A stretch of DNA of 64,000 bases. It comes from Pedobacter sp. HDW13 (lineage in GTDB: Bacteria > Bacteroidota > Bacteroidia > Sphingobacteriales > Sphingobacteriaceae). Each line of letters opens with the position of its first letter. The stretch's first letter is position 1. The stretch is from assembly GCF_011303555.1 (NCBI RefSeq), contig NZ_CP049868.1:496001-560000 (forward strand), in the 5' to 3' direction. Of the stretch, positions 43,569 to 53,722 are shown piece after piece. The position numbers were made by a program, and so were the translations under genes. The notes below the pieces were generated by a model. It was not told where the DNA came from and made no database searches. It was given only the letters and a program-made list of their open reading frames with translations.

Positions 43569-45247
43569 TTACCAGCCTGGGTTTTGATTCTGACGACCAA
43601 TGCCCGTATTTGCATCTACTTCGTTTTGTGGTATAGGGTATAGATACATTTTAGGAAGGAACACCTTGTTTTCGATCAGGGAAGAAGTATAAGTGGTAGC
43701 GGTTCCATCCCTGCTTACTCTTATTCCACGCAAAGGTGCACCCAATGTAGTTTCTCCAATTTTCCACCTGCGTACATCCCAAGGGCGGTGACCTTCAAAA
43801 GCCAGCTCAATCCTTCTCTCGTTGCGTATCCGCTCCCGCATTTGCGCCTGAGACAAACCCGCAGGTAATACCGGCATCCCTACCCTTGTTCTGATAGCGT
43901 TGACTGCGGCGTATACCGATACATCTGCACCAACAGTTTCATTACGGGCCTCGGCATAGTTCAACAGCATTTCTGGCAAGCGGAAAAATATCCAAAAATG
44001 GCGGGAAGTCTGGCTATTGGTTAAGTTGAGTGCCGGATCGAGGAATTTTTTAAGGTAATAGCCGGTTACGGTACCATTGGTCTTATCTGGTCCATCCGCG
44101 CCCCCGCGGGTAACATCAATCACCCGTCCGTTATAAGTTAAACCATCACGTAAAATAGTAGCATCCAATCTTGGGTCGCGGTTTAAGTAAGGCTGTAAAG
44201 GGTCATATCCCGAGCCTGCCTCGCTAATCGGCTTACCAGTTGTTTTCATTTCAAATGCATCCACTAGGTTTTGTGAAGGTCCTACTCCCCCACTTCCCTA
44301 TCAAAGCCTACGGCATAATTTCTCAACTCCAGATAATTCTGGTTCGATTCGTTCTGTACCCAGATCATTTCCTTGTTTGCATAAGGATTTCCCCGGAAAT
44401 TGGCTTCGTAATTGGCCATGTTGTTACTGATTGCCGTAAGCGAAAAAGGGGCAGTACCATTAGCAAAAGGTAAGGCTGCTGCTGCTGCAGCTTCCCATTT
44501 CGAGGCATCATTTGAAGGATTATTCAGCGGGCTGGCAGCGTAAAGCAATACCCTTGCCTTTAAAGCCTGTGCCGACCATTTTGTGGCCCTTCCATAATAG
44601 TTTTGAACATTTGATGCAGTATAATCAACCGGTAAACGGTTAAAGGCAGAATCGCAATCTTTTAAAATGAGTTTTACACCATCGTCATAACTGGCCCTCG
44701 GAGTATTTGCATCTTCTCCTACATTAATTGTTTTGGTAAGCAAAGGAACACCGCCATATCTCTTAATCAGCTCGGCATAAAAGTAGGCTCTTAAAAAATA
44801 TACTTCACCAATCAGGCGTTGCTTCTGTACCTCAGCCGTGATGTTGTTGATAATGATTGGTGCACCATGATCTACGGTATTTACCTGGCCTATCTGCTCA
44901 AAGAATTTATTGCATTTGCGGATACCTGTGTAATAATAGTTCCATAAATTATCGGGGTTATTATCTGCGCTCCAGGCACCGGTACCAAACCGCTGTACCT
45001 CTGCAGAGAGGTTGTTATGCTTGGCATCATCGGTAGCTGTTTCTATAAAAGTGGTACTCGAAGTGGCACTAAAACCACTTTGCAGCGTAGCACCATAAAT
45101 ATCGTTTACAAACTCTGTTACATAATTGATTTCTGTAAAAATCAGTTTTTCTGGTACCAGAATTTCAGGTGGGCTGTCCAGCAAGCTTTTTTTACAAGAA
45201 AGCAGCATTGCGAAAGCACAGATCAGGATAAGAATACTTTTTTTCAT
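43569..45247 (-). CDS. SusD-like lipoprotein, one frame break
   Basis: Two frames join into about 555 residues. From ATG 45247: lipobox 'AFAMLLSCKKS', 'NNPDNLWNYYYTGIRKCNKF' and 'GEVYFLRAYFYAELIKRYGG' (the SusD TPR core), ending at 'VGFDREVGE'. The second frame continues 'DAFEMKTTGKPISEAGSGYD', 'EMLLNYAEARNE' and 'AFEGHRPWDVRRWKIGE' to NQNPGW. One extra G in the five-base run at 44287-44291 restores it. SusD proteins bind the target glycan as a lid on the SusC pore. The gene is 55 bases from its SusC. Probably functional if the break is an artefact. Confidence 0.9.
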
Positions 45248-45302
45248 TACAATATATTTTTATTGATGTATGGTCAATTGACCATCATGATTAAAACAAA
45301 AA

Positions 45303-48300
45303 TTAAAAGGTGAACTGTCCACCTACATTCACAATACGCATACGTGGGTAATTTCCGATTCCTGCACCCGACATTTCCGGGTCCATCCATTTTACCGGTA
45401 GTTTATCCATGATAAAGAGGTTTGAGCCATTGACGAAAATTCGCATGTTATCAATCACTACTTTCCCTTTATTGCGGATTGCGGTAGAAAATCCTACTTC
45501 TACATTTTTCAATTTCAGGTAGTCGCTTTTATAGATCCAGAAATCCGAGGCCTGATAATTAAGTGCGTTGTTTACCACAGAGAGACGAGGAAAATCTGCC
45601 ATTCCAGCTGTTTCCGGTGTCCAGCGGTTTAACACGAATGTGCTGGGTTTAGCACCGCCCTGGAATCCCTGTGTGCTTACATTGCGTACATCTACCACAC
45701 CACCTGCAGCTCCCTGAAGTAGGAAAGAAAGGTCGAAATTAGCATAGCGGAAACCTCCACGGATACCATAAAAGTATTTAGGCAAGCTGCTTCCCAGATA
45801 CGTCTGGTCATACACATCAATCAGATTGTCGCCATTCTGATCTTTGTATTTCATATCACCGGCTTTAACCGTACCAAATAATGGTAATGGAATGGTTTTA
45901 TTTGCCGCAGGCATAGCGAGTTCGTTGTTGATCTTTGTGGCTTCGGCTACCGTGTAAAAACCTTCACTGATCATTCCAAATACACTACTTGTTGGTCGGC
46001 CGGTTCTTTTCAGATAATCGTAGGGACGAAAAACTTCGTTGTTAAATACCAGTGTATTTTCTGTCCATGATCCGAGGAGGGCAATAGAGAAACCAATTTT
46101 GTTCTTTTCATAATGGTAAGAAAGTTCCCCCTCCAGGCCTTTATTATCCATAATACCCTGATTGTAAGGTGCAGTAGCAATCCCCATTGTTCCTGAAATA
46201 ATTGGCGTGGTTAAGATATCTGTTCTTTTCTCTTTGAACATATCCACCGACAACCTGAAGTGCTCTTTTAAAAAGTAAAGGTCGAAACCTACATTGGCCT
46301 GCCTTAAAGTCTCCCAGGTAACATCTGGGTTGGCCAGTCTGGCCTGCGTTCTTCCACCTAAACTAGCCGGGTTATTGCCAAATACATAGCTGGCACCGCC
46401 TGTATAAAAATTCTGGTACAGAAAACGCTGTGTTCCGGCTCCGGTAATATCGGCATTGCCGGTATAGCCAAATGAACCCCTGATTTTCAAGTAAGTGATA
46501 AAACTCTGATTTTTCATAAAAGCCTCTTCCGAAACGATCCATCCAGCAGAGAAAGTAGGAAAGAAGCCAAAACGTTTACCTTCAGGTAAATTTTCTGAAC
46601 CACTGTAAGATCCATTAAATTCGAAAAGGTAACGCTGATCAAACACATAACTCAACCGTGAGGCAAATCCCTGCGAAGCGTATGGAAAATCAAAACCGTT
46701 TCCATTCTCGTAACTCTGGTTGTAATTAAGAAAACCTTCTACCCTGTGTTTTCCAAATTCGCGCTGGTAAGCCACATTGGTATAAAAAGTTGTCCGTCTA
46801 TCTTGATCATTAGATCTTGATACCACATTAAGCAAACCTTCGGTCCCAAAACTCTTATAGGTATTATCGGGCTGTAACTGATAAACGGCAAATGTTTTGG
46901 TACGCCCGCCATTGGTATAAAAATAATTATCGAAAGCGAAGGCACTATTGATGGAAAGTCCTGGCGTAATCATATCCAGTTCATGCTTTAATTTAATGGT
47001 TCCAAGGAAATTGCGCCTAAACTCTGTAGCATAACCTGTGCTGGTTAGCAAACCATAAGGGTTATTCTGAAACTGTGAAGTACCACCAATTTTATCGTCA
47101 GGATATTTTACCGGAAATTCATTACCTGGAGAGCTAGAAATTGCATTAAAAATTGTACCAGTACCAGTCCCCGGATAATTTCTATCTTCTAATCGTCCTG
47201 AAAGATCAAGGGAAAGCAATAACCGCTTAGTTGCCTGAAAATCGAGGTTTGTTCTAAAGTTATAACGTTTAAAATCGATGTTGTTAGTAAAACCAAACTG
47301 CTCTTTGTTTACATCGCCATTTTTAAAAATGCCGCCCTGGTGCAGGTACCCCATCATCACATAATATCTAAAATCGTTGGTCCCACCCCTAAACATCAGG
47401 TTGTAACGCGATTGACTGGTGGTTTTCTTTAGCATTTCATCATTCCAGTTTACGTCTGGATTACGCATCTGGTCTCTGCTCGGATTGTTATAGGCATCGA
47501 TCTGTGCTTGCGAATATTTTGCAGGAAGGCCATCGTTAATTGCGCCTTCGTTATAAAGCTGCATGTATTGCTGTGCGCCCAAAAAATCCGGCGAAGCTCC
47601 GGTATACTGCAATCCGCTTTGTGCCACAAAAGAAACTTCGCTGGTATTGGCCAGTCCTCTTTTTGTGGTGGCCAAAATGGAACGCCCTGCCCCCTTATGC
47701 CAAAAGCTCCGTTTGCCGCATTATCTTTTAAAATGGTAACCGTTTCCAGTTCCAATGGATCTATCTGCTGGATATCTCTCTCTATTCCATCTACATAGAT
47801 TAAGGGTGAAAGGGAGTTGTAAGAACTAAAGCCTCTGATATTAAAAACAGCGCCGTCATATCCGGGTTCACTGCTGCCCTGTCTGGCAACCAATCCGGCA
47901 AGGTTTCCGCCCAAAAGATTGGAAGAGTTCGGTTCCGGATTTTTCGACAGCTGCGCACCGCTAACCGTTGATACTGCAGCAGTACTGTATTTCTTATTCT
48001 GGCTCATCCACGGCAGCTCGATACTGCCTTCCCAAGGTTTTAAGGCATCGAGTGTGATGGACATTTGATCAGTTTTTGTACTTACAGCAGCATTTTTAGT
48101 CAGGTAATTTGCTGCGCGTATCGCAATACTATCAGTATTGTTCAATACAAGCAATACTTCCCCTTTTACGTTGGTAATGTCTTTTTTTCCTGAAGAATAA
48201 ACCTTGATCCCAGCACCGGCTACTGGGTTTCTATTCTGATCAACTATGGTAATCCGGATTTTCTGTTGTGCCTGTGCATGTATAACGCAAACACAACTTA

Positions 48301-48334
48301 AAAATAGTACCGTGATAATTTTCAAACAACGCAT
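45303..48334 (-). CDS. SusC-like TonB-dependent transporter, one frame break
   Basis: Two frames join into about 1010 residues. From ATG 48334: signal peptide, a carboxypeptidase-like domain, then a plug ('LVARQGSSEPGYDGAVFNIR', 'PLIYVDGIERDIQQIDPLEL', 'VTILKDNAANGAFGIRG'). The frame breaks in a five-base G run (47690-47694). The next frame gives 'SILATTKRGLANTSEVSF' and the whole barrel to 45303. One extra G gives 'FGIRGAGRSILATTKRG', close to the SusC consensus GIRGANGVILVTTKRG. It imports oligosaccharides bound by its SusD. The N-terminal extension differs from the usual SusC form. Second of two SusC genes in the locus. Confidence 0.92.
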
Positions 48335-48386
48335 GTATAATATATTAAGTCTGATAAATTCTGATTATTAATGAGGTTACGGATAG

Positions 48387-50045
48387 TTAAAACCATCCTG
48401 GATTTTGCTTCAGCTCTGGTGATTTAAAGATTTCTACCTCAGGTATTGGATAGAGGTAAAATCTTTTCAGAAAACTTCGTTTTTCGAATGCTGTACGGCT
48501 ATAGCTAAAAGTTCCGTTGGCATTTTTATTGATTTTAAATCCATAAAAAGAACCTGCATCCAAACTTTCAGCCATTAGCCAGCGGCGCTCATCGAAAAGG
48601 TTTGTTTCTTCGAAAGCAAATTCCAGTATCCGTTCCTTTTTTAACTTTGCGGCAAAATCCGCTTGATTTAAACCAGTTGGAAATGCGGGCATACCTGCTC
48701 TTGTACGTACCAGGTTAACATAGGTGTATGAATTGGCATTAGGACCACCTTCAAATTCGTTCTGTGCCTCCGCATAATTCAGGTAAAGTTCTGCCAGCCT
48801 GTAAAATATAAAGCGGGCTGCTCCCTGGTTCTGTGCGGTTGCACCCACATATTTTTTTTGCAACATACCGGTAATGGTCCGGTCTCCGTTGTAATCTTGC
48901 CCGCCGTTAATAAATGGCTCAAATGTTCTTCCGGCCCAGGCTACACCATTGGTTAAAATGGTTTGTAATAAACGGGGATCGCGGTTTTTATAAGGATCCT
49001 GCTCATTATATCCTGATGTTGGATCGGAAATAGGCTTTCCATTAACCATATCGTACATATCTACCAGATTTAATGTTGGATTGGATTGGGATGGCCCAGC
49101 CACCTGGTTTGCATGAGAGAAGATTACTTCTTTATTATTGGCATTACCCCTTACATTGATAAACATATCGCCATAATTACTATAAAGCTGATATTTGATC
49201 GCTTCTGCAGCATTGGCATCTATAAAATCCTTAGCAGCATCCATAGCTGTTTTCCAGCGCTGAATGTTATATGAAGGATACTTAAATAAAGAATCAGGAC
49301 AATTCGCATCGCTTACATGCGGCTGGTTGGCATTAAATAACGGACTTGCGGCATATAACAGCAACCTGGATTTCATGGCCATACTCGCCGATTTGCAGGC
49401 GCGACCAAAATCGGTGGTGGCGTTCGGCCATATCCAGGGCAGGTTGGCCGATGCATAATCTAAATCTTTGAGGATAAATTTAACCGTTGCATCAAAACTC
49501 GAACGTTTTAATTGCTTGCCAAATTCAGGTTTAATGTCTTCGGCATCGTAGATCCAAACCGAATCGATAAGGGGTACGCCGCCATAACGCTTTAAGAGTT
49601 CGAAGTAGGCGAATGCACGTAAAAAGCGGTTTTCGGCTTTAAAGTAAACCGCATTTGCCGGTGTAAACTTCATGTACTTCTCGTTCTTTATGAAAATATT
49701 GCATTTACGTATCATTGGATAATAAGTACCATAAGCATTATCAACATTGCCCGCACCACCGTTGTAGGCATTTACATTGTATACCTGAAAAGGTGACCAT
49801 TGTATGCCCTGTTCCGATTCGAAACAGCCATCAGCTAACTGCCCGTTATTTCTATTGAGCTGGTTTGAAGGCATACTCGCGTAAATATTGGCCAAGTACT
49901 GGCGGCACTGCAGTTCGTTACTAAAAACTGTAGAATCGGTTGTGGTTACATTATTTGGAGGTGCTGCTAAAAATTCTTTCTGGCAACCAGCAATCCCAAT
50001 GCCCAAAAGAATGACAATGAGGATTTGATATATTGTAGTTTTCAT
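48387..50045 (-). CDS. SusD-like lipoprotein (first pair)
   Basis: A 552-residue lipoprotein. I chose the ATG at 50045 (MKTTIYQILIVILLGIGIAG, lipobox ending Cys) over the longer frame from 50114, whose extra 23 residues overlap the SusC gene and precede the signal peptide. Motifs are typical: 'YYPMIRKCNIFIKNEKYMKF', 'RFLRAFAYFELLKRYGGVPL', 'RLAELYLNYAEAQNEFEGG' and 'FAFEETNLFDERRWLMAE', ending 'SPELKQNPGWF'. It binds glycan at the surface together with the SusC encoded just upstream (11 bases). Intact. Confidence 0.93.
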   Translation of the reverse strand: MKTTIYQILIVILLGIGIAGCQKEFLAAPPNNVTTTDSTVFSNELQCRQYLANIYASMPSNQLNRNNGQLADGCFESEQGIQWSPFQVYNVNAYNGGAGNVDNAYGTYYPMIRKCNIFIKNEKYMKFTPANAVYFKAENRFLRAFAYFELLKRYGGVPLIDSVWIYDAEDIKPEFGKQLKRSSFDATVKFILKDLDYASANLPWIWPNATTDFGRACKSASMAMKSRLLLYAASPLFNANQPHVSDANCPDSLFKYPSYNIQRWKTAMDAAKDFIDANAAEAIKYQLYSNYGDMFINVRGNANNKEVIFSHANQVAGPSQSNPTLNLVDMYDMVNGKPISDPTSGYNEQDPYKNRDPRLLQTILTNGVAWAGRTFEPFINGGQDYNGDRTITGMLQKKYVGATAQNQGAARFIFYRLAELYLNYAEAQNEFEGGPNANSYTYVNLVRTRAGMPAFPTGLNQADFAAKLKKERILEFAFEETNLFDERRWLMAESLDAGSFYGFKINKNANGTFSYSRTAFEKRSFLKRFYLYPIPEVEIFKSPELKQNPGWF

Positions 50046-50055
50046 AATGTTCAGA

Positions 50056-53000
50056 TTAAAAATTAACGGATAGTCCGGCGTTATAAACCACCGACTGTGG
50101 GTAGTACCAGCCACGGCTGTTTCTGTTTTCCGGATCCAGGTATTTGATACCCTTGCTATAGGTAAATAGGTTTTGACCGTTTACATAACATCTCAGGCTA
50201 CCCAATCTTAATTTTTTAACTAAGCCATCCGCGAAAGTATAACCGATCTCAGCATTTTTAAGGCGGATGAAAGAAGCATCCCTAATCCAGAAATCGGAAT
50301 CGACATAGTTGTTATCTGTACCCTGCGGATCGCTTGATAAGCGTGGGTAAGTAGCTGTAGCTGCGGTACCAGGTGTCCACCTGTTTAAGTGATATTCCAG
50401 TACTTTGCCGCCGTTAAAAAACTCCCAGGCTACTTCGTTCGAAACAAACATGGAAGTATTGCCTGATCCGGCAAATAATACACTTACATCTAAACCCTTC
50501 CAGCTGAAGCCAGTGCTAAAGCCATAGGTAATTTCAGGGAAAGTTGGTTTTCCAACAGGAACCATGTCATAAGAGTTGATCATGCCATCCCCATTAATAT
50601 CTTTATATTTAAAATCTCCTGGCTGTAAACGACCGCTGAAATAAGCCTGAATAGTTCTGTTATCTACCTCTCTCTGGTTGTTATAAAAACCATCTGTTAA
50701 ATACCCCCAGCTCTGTCCGACACTTCTTCCAGTACGGGCCATCCATTCGTATCTTGGTGTTGGTTCATCCTGTGCCAGAATCTTGTTACGGGCAAAAGCA
50801 AAATTCCCCCTCACCCAAACATTTACACTACCGATTTGATGTGCTGTATTGGCTTCGATTTCAAAGCCCTTATTTTCTACCTGACCAATGTTCTGTACCG
50901 GTAAGGTAATACCTGCTACCACTGGTGTACTTGCAGGTGTAGTTAAAATATCGACACGTTTTTTATAAAACACATCGGCAACTAAACCCAGCTTTTTACC
51001 CCATAGGTTTAATTCCAAACCGATATTTGAACTGGTTTCTCTTTCCCAGCTCACACCATTGGTAGGTATGGCACCTTCTACTAATCCACCAACTGCACTG
51101 CCTTGGGCAAGACCAAAACTATAGCCTGTTCCTGAGCTATAAGCATTATTGTAGTACAAAAATCTTCTTCCCGTCACCGCATCGTTCCCTACCTGACCAA
51201 TTGATCCCCTTAACTTCAGATAAGTGATTGCAGGCAGGCCATTTTTAATAAAATCTTCGCTAGATATTAACCAACCAGCAGAAAAGGATGGAAAAAAGCC
51301 AAAACGCTGACCATCCTGAAAGTTTTCAGAACCGTTATAACCGGCATTTACCTCTGCAAAATATTTATTGTCGTAACCATAGGTAACACGGCCAACAGCT
51401 CCCATTCTTGAAAATGGCCAGTCGGTAAGTGAACTGCTGGTAGCGGTATTATTTGTTTTTCTTTGTTGGTTGTAGAGCAGCAAAGCAGTAATATCGTGTT
51501 TACCGGTTTTTCCTTGCCAGAATAAAGATCCTTCCAGGTAAAAATTACGGTTACTGCCATCTGCATAAAAACTGTTGGTAGATATCAAAGGGTTATAGGT
51601 ACCAGTTCGCTGCGTGTATATATACTGTCCGTTGACATCAATACCATCTACAGAATATCTTCGGTATGCACTGGCAATATCGCCACTATTTCCACGGAAG
51701 GTATTGTAAAACTGTGTATAATAACTGTTAAAAGCCAGATTAGCCTTGGCACTTAGTCCTTTTAAAATAAAATCTAGTTTCTGGTCAGCAACTACACTTA
51801 TTTCTACAGTACTGTTATACTCTTTGGTAACACCACGCTCTCTTAAATCGCCCAGAATATTCCGCTGCACTTTTGCAGGGCGGTTACTGGCGCCATAGGT
51901 ACCGTCAGGATTTAACAGGTTCATTTCATTTGGTGCCGTACGCGACAAACCGCTGAACATATCGCCCGCACCACCATAGCCAGTAACACTACCGCCACTG
52001 GTAGCGTATGGGCTATTTTTCACACCGCCAATAGCTGCCATGTTTACCGAAATCAAGGTTGTTTTAGTAGCATTAATGTCGATATTCGAACGGAAATTAA
52101 ACCGCTGGAAACGTGAGTTTGCATCAAAGAAATCGCCTTTTGTATTTTTGTAAATACCTTGCTGATCTGCAAAACTGCCTGAAACAAAATAACGGGCAAT
52201 GTTACTTCCTCCTTTTATATTGATGTTTACATTAGATTGTGGTGTAAACTCTTTCAAAAATTCCTTATAATAATCTACATCAGGATACAAAAAAGGATCG
52301 CTATGGTTCTTATAACCATCAAGCTGTTGCTGTGTATATGGCACTACTGCATTTGGATTATCATTTAATACCGCTTCATTTCTAAGGGTAGCATAATCAT
52401 AAGAGCCCACAAAGTTGGGTAATCGGGCCGGGCTTTGTAAGCCATAATTTGCCGACATTGAAATGCTTGCTTTTCCTGCCGTACCTCTGCGGGTGGTTAC
52501 CAATACTACACCGTTTGCTCCCCTAACACCAAAAACCGCTGTGGCCGAGGCATCTTTCAAAATCGATACCGATTCGACTTCATTAAAATCGATCTGCGAA
52601 AAAGGACGTTCAACTCCATCAACCAGCACCAATGGTGCTGCACTTGCCGAACTTAAAGTCGTTATACCTCTAATTAACAGACTGGCATCATCTCGGCCTG
52701 GCTCCCCACCCCTTTGCTGGGTAATCAAACCTGGTAAACGGCCTGCAAGGGCATTACTTAAGTTGGTAACCGGGTTCTGCTTAAGCTCTTTTGTAGATAT
52801 AGAAGAAAGCGCCCCAACATTCGTTGCTTTTGTTTTCTGTCCGTAACCTACCACAACTACCGCATCAAGATCATTTTGTTGAGGTTCCATACGTATCTTA
52901 AGTACTTCCTGTCCATTAACCTCCCGCTCTATTGTTTTGTAGCCAACTGACATAAACTGAAGTATATCACCTGTGTTTGCATTAATGATAAAGCGGCCAT

Positions 53001-53247
53001 CGTTACTGGTTTGTACGCCACCCGATTTTCCTTTTACTTTAACGGAAACACCTGGTAATGGCTGGCCTGTTTCATCAACAACTTTTCCTGAAACAGAAAT
53101 AAATACCCTGGTAAAAGTTTTATCCGATCCGTAACCCATTGGTTGGTGGCGAGGATTTTTAAGTTTATTAAGTGGAGAAGCATTAATTTCATTGTGAGCG
53201 AGTAGCCCTACTGTCACAACAAAAAATATCAAGTAATTTTTTTTCAT
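50056..53247 (-). CDS. SusC-like TonB-dependent transporter (first pair)
   Basis: A 1063-residue outer-membrane transporter. It has a signal peptide, a carboxypeptidase-regulatory-like domain ('VSGKVVDETGQPLPGVSVKV'), the SusC link 'DAVVVVGYGQKTKATNVGAL', a plug ('LLIRGITTLSSASAAPLVLV', 'VSILKDASATAVFGVRGANG') and a barrel to the terminal 'VVYNAGLSVNF'. Full length and intact. It is the first gene of the leftward locus and lies 475 bases from the divergent HTCS regulator, which probably activates it. It pairs with the SusD after it. Confidence 0.95.
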   Translation of the reverse strand: MKKNYLIFFVVTVGLLAHNEINASPLNKLKNPRHQPMGYGSDKTFTRVFISVSGKVVDETGQPLPGVSVKVKGKSGGVQTSNDGRFIINANTGDILQFMSVGYKTIEREVNGQEVLKIRMEPQQNDLDAVVVVGYGQKTKATNVGALSSISTKELKQNPVTNLSNALAGRLPGLITQQRGGEPGRDDASLLIRGITTLSSASAAPLVLVDGVERPFSQIDFNEVESVSILKDASATAVFGVRGANGVVLVTTRRGTAGKASISMSANYGLQSPARLPNFVGSYDYATLRNEAVLNDNPNAVVPYTQQQLDGYKNHSDPFLYPDVDYYKEFLKEFTPQSNVNINIKGGSNIARYFVSGSFADQQGIYKNTKGDFFDANSRFQRFNFRSNIDINATKTTLISVNMAAIGGVKNSPYATSGGSVTGYGGAGDMFSGLSRTAPNEMNLLNPDGTYGASNRPAKVQRNILGDLRERGVTKEYNSTVEISVVADQKLDFILKGLSAKANLAFNSYYTQFYNTFRGNSGDIASAYRRYSVDGIDVNGQYIYTQRTGTYNPLISTNSFYADGSNRNFYLEGSLFWQGKTGKHDITALLLYNQQRKTNNTATSSSLTDWPFSRMGAVGRVTYGYDNKYFAEVNAGYNGSENFQDGQRFGFFPSFSAGWLISSEDFIKNGLPAITYLKLRGSIGQVGNDAVTGRRFLYYNNAYSSGTGYSFGLAQGSAVGGLVEGAIPTNGVSWERETSSNIGLELNLWGKKLGLVADVFYKKRVDILTTPASTPVVAGITLPVQNIGQVENKGFEIEANTAHQIGSVNVWVRGNFAFARNKILAQDEPTPRYEWMARTGRSVGQSWGYLTDGFYNNQREVDNRTIQAYFSGRLQPGDFKYKDINGDGMINSYDMVPVGKPTFPEITYGFSTGFSWKGLDVSVLFAGSGNTSMFVSNEVAWEFFNGGKVLEYHLNRWTPGTAATATYPRLSSDPQGTDNNYVDSDFWIRDASFIRLKNAEIGYTFADGLVKKLRLGSLRCYVNGQNLFTYSKGIKYLDPENRNSRGWYYPQSVVYNAGLSVNF

Positions 53248-53722
53248 GCGCTTCTAATAATTTGATTAATACAGTTCAATGATTTTCTTTTCATCATACA
53301 ATTGGTTAGGTTTTAAGAAACTGGAGCATCATGCATCAGTTGCAATGCTAAATTTGATCAGGCTGTTATTTACTTCCTGTACTTTGACACAAAAGGTGTG
53401 TCCTGCGTCACTAGACTTCTTAGCGGATAACTTTTGGGATCGGATATGACTGCGTACCGGATATTATCTGGCTGCAGTAAAATATCCAATACCCCAAAGT
53501 ATTTACATTTGGTAAAAAATTGGTTCATTGGTTTGTTGGTTTATTTTGATTAGTTGTTGCCCTAACAATTACATGTCCGGTTATCAGGTAAAATTGATTA
53601 ATCGACTGATCATCAAATAGGGAAAATTTTAAATGAATGGGGGAAAATCTTAAATTCAACAGGCTTTACATTAATTATCTGTTTTTAATGAACGAACGCA
53701 CTTAAATAATTATAGTTTTGTT
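53248..53722. promoter_or_regulatory. Divergent promoter region of the polysaccharide locus
   Basis: 475 A/T-rich bases between the SusC and HTCS starts, with no ORF. It should hold the locus promoter and the HTCS binding site. I could not point to a definite -33/-7 pair or direct repeats. Confidence 0.5.

Noticed and set aside
45303..48334. Two separate SusC-type genes (790 and 294 residues)
   Set aside because: One is only the plug/N-terminus and the other only the barrel; one base joins them into a standard SusC.
50046..50114. Longer start for the first SusD gene
   Set aside because: It would precede the lipoprotein signal peptide and overlap the SusC gene; the ATG at 50045 puts the signal peptide at the N-terminus.
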